This document shows positions 7,254-9,822 of a stretch of 9,822 nt of DNA, piece by piece. Location: contig DALTWQ010000047.1 of assembly GCA_029987025.1 (NCBI GenBank), forward strand, positions 1-9,822. Direction: 5' to 3'. This DNA comes from Methanocorpusculum sp. (GTDB lineage Archaea; Halobacteriota; Methanomicrobia; Methanomicrobiales; Methanocorpusculaceae). The notes under the pieces were generated by a model. That model was not told the DNA's origin. It worked only from the letters and a program-made list of their open reading frames with translations, and did no database searches. The translations under genes were made by a program, and so were the position numbers. Within the stretch, counting starts at the first letter, position 1, and the number at the start of each line of letters is the position of its first letter.

Positions 7254-7266
7254 TTTTCCGCCTCAC
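7254..7266 (-). promoter_or_regulatory. argB ribosome binding site overlapping the argJ stop codon
   Basis: Minus strand reads G TGA GG CGGAAAA then ATG. The argJ stop TGA (7265-7263) is part of the GTGAGG Shine-Dalgarno-like element, as at the argF/carB junction. Spacing to the ATG is 7 bases. Confidence 0.5.
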
Positions 7267-8477
7267 GACCGGTAATCACCGTTGATTTTCACATAGTCGT
7301 ACGTCAGATCGCAGCCCCATGCTGTTGCAGAGGCATTGCCGTCATGTAAATCGATGAGAATTTCAATCTCTGATTCGAGCAGAATCTCTTTTGCCTTCTC
7401 TTCGGAAAACTCGATGCCGCTTCCGTTTTTACAGACCGGGATGGTTCCTTTCGCAGACGCAAACGAGACATCAATTTTTGTAACATCCACGTCCGCTCCG
7501 GAATATCCGATTGCACAAAGAACTCGTCCCCAGTTTGCATCAGAACCGAACATCGCGGCCTTTAAAAGGCTGGAGCAGATAACTGACTTTGCAACGGTTT
7601 TTGCGTTCGCGGTGTCTTTTCCGCCGGAGACTTTGCACTCAAGAAGTTTGGAGGCCCCCTCACCGTCTGCTGCAATCATGCGGCAGAGTGCGGACGTTAC
7701 CGCATTCAGTGCTTTGCAGAATGCATCATAATCAGCGCCTTCTGCAGTGATAAGAGCGTTTCCTGCAGCTCCGTTTGCAAGAACTGCCACCATATCATTT
7801 GTTGAGGTGTCGCCGTCAACACTGACCATGTTAAACGTGTCTTTTACATCAGACTGAAGAGCAGCTTTAAGCATCGCAGGGGATACGGCACAGTCAGTTG
7901 TAATAAAGACCAGCATTGTTGCCATATTCGGATGAATCATGCCGCTTCCTTTGGCAATACCTCCGACACGGCAGACTCTGCCGCCTGCGGTAAACTCGAC
8001 TGCAATCTCTTTTTTCCTCGTATCAGTGGTCATAATGGCTTCAGCAGCAAAGCCGCAGCCGTCAGGAGAAAGTCCTGCCGCAAGAGAAGGAATACCTTCC
8101 TTAATCGGAGAAATATTCAGCGGCTGACCAATCACGCCTGTTGATGCAACAACAACGTCAGAGGGCCTAATCTTCAGTTCTGCAGCAAGTGCGTCACACA
8201 TCGCGTGAGCAATCTCAATACCGTCAGCATTGCAGGTGTTTGCATTTCCGCTGTTGCAGATAACCGCCTGCGCAGTGCCGTCTGCGATATTTTCAGCCGT
8301 TACCAGAAGCGGCGCACCTTTTACCAGATTCTGCGTATATACTGCAGCAGCTGAGGCTGGAACACTGCTGTAAATGAGTGCAAGGTCCCGCTTTGTCCGG
8401 TTCTTTCTGATACCGCAGTGAACTCCGTTTGCCGTAAATCCTTTTGCTGCACAGACGCCTCCTTCAATTAATTTCAT
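7263..8477 (-). CDS. argJ: Glutamate N-acetyltransferase / ornithine acetyltransferase
   Basis: Moves acetyl from N-acetylornithine to glutamate, releasing ornithine and regenerating N-acetylglutamate; some members also use acetyl-CoA. The 404-residue length is normal. NSGNAN (75-80) and STGVIG (112-117, oxyanion region) precede KGSGMIHPN (176-184). The self-cleavage site ATML lies at 186-189, so the precursor should split between A186 and T187 into alpha and beta chains, with T187 the nucleophile. DGDTSTND follows at about 221-228 and ANWGRVLCAIGYSG further on. The ATG overlaps the argC stop (ATGA) and has AGGAAGGA at 8488-8481. The gene makes the acetyl cycle possible; whether it is bifunctional cannot be read from the sequence, and no argA is present here. 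The N terminus (IEGGVCAAKGF, CGIRKN) resembles clostridial ArgJ from memory. The DmpA/OAT fold makes other functions unlikely in this operon. Confidence 0.97.
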   Translation of the reverse strand: MKLIEGGVCAAKGFTANGVHCGIRKNRTKRDLALIYSSVPASAAAVYTQNLVKGAPLLVTAENIADGTAQAVICNSGNANTCNADGIEIAHAMCDALAAELKIRPSDVVVASTGVIGQPLNISPIKEGIPSLAAGLSPDGCGFAAEAIMTTDTRKKEIAVEFTAGGRVCRVGGIAKGSGMIHPNMATMLVFITTDCAVSPAMLKAALQSDVKDTFNMVSVDGDTSTNDMVAVLANGAAGNALITAEGADYDAFCKALNAVTSALCRMIAADGEGASKLLECKVSGGKDTANAKTVAKSVICSSLLKAAMFGSDANWGRVLCAIGYSGADVDVTKIDVSFASAKGTIPVCKNGSGIEFSEEKAKEILLESEIEILIDLHDGNASATAWGCDLTYDYVKINGDYRS

Positions 8478-8490
8478 AATTCCTTCCTGA
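8474..8490 (-). promoter_or_regulatory. argC/argJ ATGA overlap and argJ ribosome binding site
   Basis: The purine-rich AGGAAGGA (8488-8481), inside the last argC codons, precedes the argJ ATG (8477-8475) by 3 bases from its end, or 6-7 bases from its first GGA. The argC stop TGA (8476-8474) overlaps the ATG. Coupled translation is expected. Confidence 0.7.
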
Positions 8491-9400
8491 GTACAAGACC
8501 CTTTGTTTCTGATTCTCCCAAGAGAATGTTCATATTCTGTATAGCAGCTCCGCTCGCACCTTTTCCAAGATTGTCAAAGCGGGACACTAAAAGCAGCCGT
8601 TCATCGTTTCCATAGACAGAAAGTCCCATGCTGTCAAGACCTGCAAAGGCGCCTGCCGAGAGGAAACCTCCTTCGTCGGTATCGCTGAAGGATACAAGAT
8701 CTCCTTTATAGAACGAACGGTAGACCTCGCGGATATCTTCAGCAGAACCTGCAATATCATCAGCAAAGAGGGTAATTGATACCTCCATGCCGCAGGGGAA
8801 ATCTGCAACAACCGGACAGAAACACGGTGCGCGGGAAAGACCGCAGACCTTCTGCATCTCAGGCAGGTGCTTATGCGCCTGCCCTAATGCATACTGACGC
8901 GGTGCGTCGTAAAGTGCGGGGCGCTCTCCTTCGTACTCTGCAATCATTTTATTTCCGCCGCCGGTATATCCCGTAAGAGAAAATGCCGACAGTTTTGCCT
9001 CTGGTGAGAGAATCCCTGCTTTTACGAGCGGGAAGACAAGCGAGATAAATCCGCTTGCATGGCATCCCGGATTTGCAATACGCTTTGAAGAGGAGATTTT
9101 ATCAGCCCCGGCAATCTCCGGAAAACCGTATGTCCAGCCGTCTGCGGTACGGTGCGCAGTAGATGTGTCAATTACCGCTGTGCGGGAATTGTCAATCATC
9201 GAAACCGCTTCACGCGCTGCATCATCAGGGAGACAGAGGAATACTATGTCTGCATCGTTTAAGGCACTGCGCCGTGCTTCTGTATCTTTCCGGAGGGAGT
9301 CAGGCAGGATGACAAGTTCGATGTCATCCCGTCCCGCAAGGCGCTCACGAAGCCTCAGTCCCGTTGTTCCGGCACTTCCGTCAATGAAAACTTTTGTCAT
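8474..9400 (-). CDS. argC: N-acetyl-gamma-glutamyl-phosphate reductase, short type-2 form
   Basis: Reduces N-acetylglutamyl phosphate with NADPH to N-acetylglutamate semialdehyde; cytoplasmic. The N terminus VFIDGSAGTTGLRLRERL is the NADP-binding turn of the short (about 310-residue) ArgC class, not the GASGYTG form of the 340-residue class; length here is 308. CLP at 56-58 ends a Rossmann strand. Catalytic cysteine C113 is in ANPGCHASGF (109-118). GYTGGGNKM (144-152) and HKHLPEM (176-182, catalytic histidine) follow, then DNLGKGASGAAIQN (276-289). The start is 8 bases after the argG stop with no clear Shine-Dalgarno; coupling to argG is likely. HASGF replaces the YPTGF I would expect after NPGC, a mild variation. 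The short class is one I associate with bacteria (proteobacteria, some Clostridia), so its use here supports a bacterial origin. Confidence 0.95.
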   Translation of the reverse strand: MTKVFIDGSAGTTGLRLRERLAGRDDIELVILPDSLRKDTEARRSALNDADIVFLCLPDDAAREAVSMIDNSRTAVIDTSTAHRTADGWTYGFPEIAGADKISSSKRIANPGCHASGFISLVFPLVKAGILSPEAKLSAFSLTGYTGGGNKMIAEYEGERPALYDAPRQYALGQAHKHLPEMQKVCGLSRAPCFCPVVADFPCGMEVSITLFADDIAGSAEDIREVYRSFYKGDLVSFSDTDEGGFLSAGAFAGLDSMGLSVYGNDERLLLVSRFDNLGKGASGAAIQNMNILLGESETKGLVLRKEL

Positions 9401-9408
9401 GTACGTGC

Positions 9409-9822
9409 TTATTTTTTCAGTTTGTGCGCATCGACTAATGCCTGGACGGTGACCGGAAGACCGAAGAGGTTAATGAATCCTTCAGCATCTTTCTGGTCGT
9501 AGTCGCTTTCACCGAAGGTGGCAATCTCTTCACTGTAGAGTGTGTTCGGACTCCATACACCTGCGTTGATGATGTTTCCTTTGTAGAGTTTCAGACGGAC
9601 CGTTCCGGTGACTTTTTCCTGAGTCTTGTCGACAAAGGCTGAGAGTGCTTCGCGAAGCGGGGTGAACCACTGACCGTTGTAGACAAGTTCACCGAAGGTG
9701 ATGGAAAGCTTCTGCTTTTCGTGCGAGGTCATCTTGTCGAGGGTAATAGTCTCTAACACTTCGTGTGCACGGTAGAGGATACTTCCTCCCGGGGTCTCGT
9801 AGACAGCGCGGCTCTTCATACC
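9409..9822 (-). CDS. argG: Argininosuccinate synthase, C-terminal 137 residues (5' end beyond right edge)
   Basis: Joins citrulline and aspartate with ATP to argininosuccinate, the step after ArgF; cytoplasmic tetramer. The visible part is the end of the synthetase domain and the C-terminal oligomerisation segment: GMKSRAVYETPGG at the right edge, ELVYNGQWFTPLREALSAF, VTGTVRLKLYKGN, SLYSEE-like TLYSEEIATFGES, and QKDAEGFINLFGLP near the end. The ATP-binding N terminus is outside the window, so only about one third of a roughly 400-residue protein is seen. The frame is open to the window edge; the first ATG inside it (9819-9817) is internal, not a start. SRAVYETPGG follows the bacterial/Firmicutes style (SRGVYETPGG); many archaeal and proteobacterial enzymes read YEAPA there (from memory). 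It is the most upstream visible operon gene; the promoter is not in view. Confidence 0.95.
   Translation of the reverse strand, partial: GMKSRAVYETPGGSILYRAHEVLETITLDKMTSHEKQKLSITFGELVYNGQWFTPLREALSAFVDKTQEKVTGTVRLKLYKGNIINAGVWSPNTLYSEEIATFGESDYDQKDAEGFINLFGLPVTVQALVDAHKLKK

Noticed and set aside
7336..7731. Plus-strand 131-codon reading frame opposite argJ
   Set aside because: The low-complexity Ser/Phe/Pro-rich translation is typical of the antisense of a coding gene, with no start signal.
1..9822. Mobile element, CRISPR array, tRNA/rRNA, phage or defence genes, or an undescribed system
   Set aside because: Nearly all the sequence is accounted for by intact arginine genes and a helicase. 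I saw no direct-repeat array, terminal inverted repeats, transposase motif or tRNA-like fold. Apart from the mosaic origin this is a housekeeping region.

Overview
All supported genes in this window lie on the minus strand, so transcription runs from high to low coordinates. The window holds most of an arginine-biosynthesis operon in the order argG (C-terminal part only), argC, argJ, argB, argD, argF, carB. After a 182-base intergenic gap comes the N-terminal two thirds of a DEAD-box RNA helicase gene, cut by the left edge.

Organism: my best reading is a methanogenic euryarchaeon of the Methanomicrobiales, possibly Methanocorpusculum-like. This is inferred from memory of protein style, not from a search. 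CarB and the helicase look like their methanogen homologues, the helicase has an AT-rich TATA-like element about 26-31 bases upstream of its ATG and no clear Shine-Dalgarno, and base composition is close to balanced. By contrast ArgG, ArgC, ArgJ, ArgD and ArgF look bacterial (Clostridia-like): a short type-2 ArgC, an E. coli-like long ArgF, and an ArgG with an ETPGG signature. The simplest explanation is a bacterial arginine module taken up by an archaeon and joined to a resident carB. A clostridial genome with an unusual carB is the alternative.

Layout: 1-875 helicase (partial); 876-1057 intergenic, with the helicase promoter candidate, a strong hairpin plus T-rich terminator for the arg-carB operon, and four copies of the hexamer TATCAG/CTGATA; 1058-4219 carB; 4227-5216 argF; 5213-6388 argD; 6390-7253 argB; 7263-8477 argJ; 8474-9400 argC; 9409-9822 argG (partial). 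There is no gene-free stretch above 300 bases.

How the genes work together: ArgJ moves acetyl from N-acetylornithine to glutamate. ArgB, ArgC and ArgD phosphorylate, reduce and transaminate N-acetylglutamate to N-acetylornithine. ArgJ releases ornithine, CarB (with a CarA not seen here) supplies carbamoyl phosphate, ArgF makes citrulline, and ArgG makes argininosuccinate. Missing from the window are argH, carA, any argA and any regulator. Genes are joined by 4-base ATGA overlaps (argC/argJ, argD/argF) or gaps of 1-9 bases, consistent with one translationally coupled message whose promoter lies beyond the right edge.

I found no mobile element, CRISPR array, RNA gene or unknown multi-gene system. 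The points most worth a second look are the mosaic origin of the operon, a substitution in a conserved ArgD motif, and the structured intergenic region.
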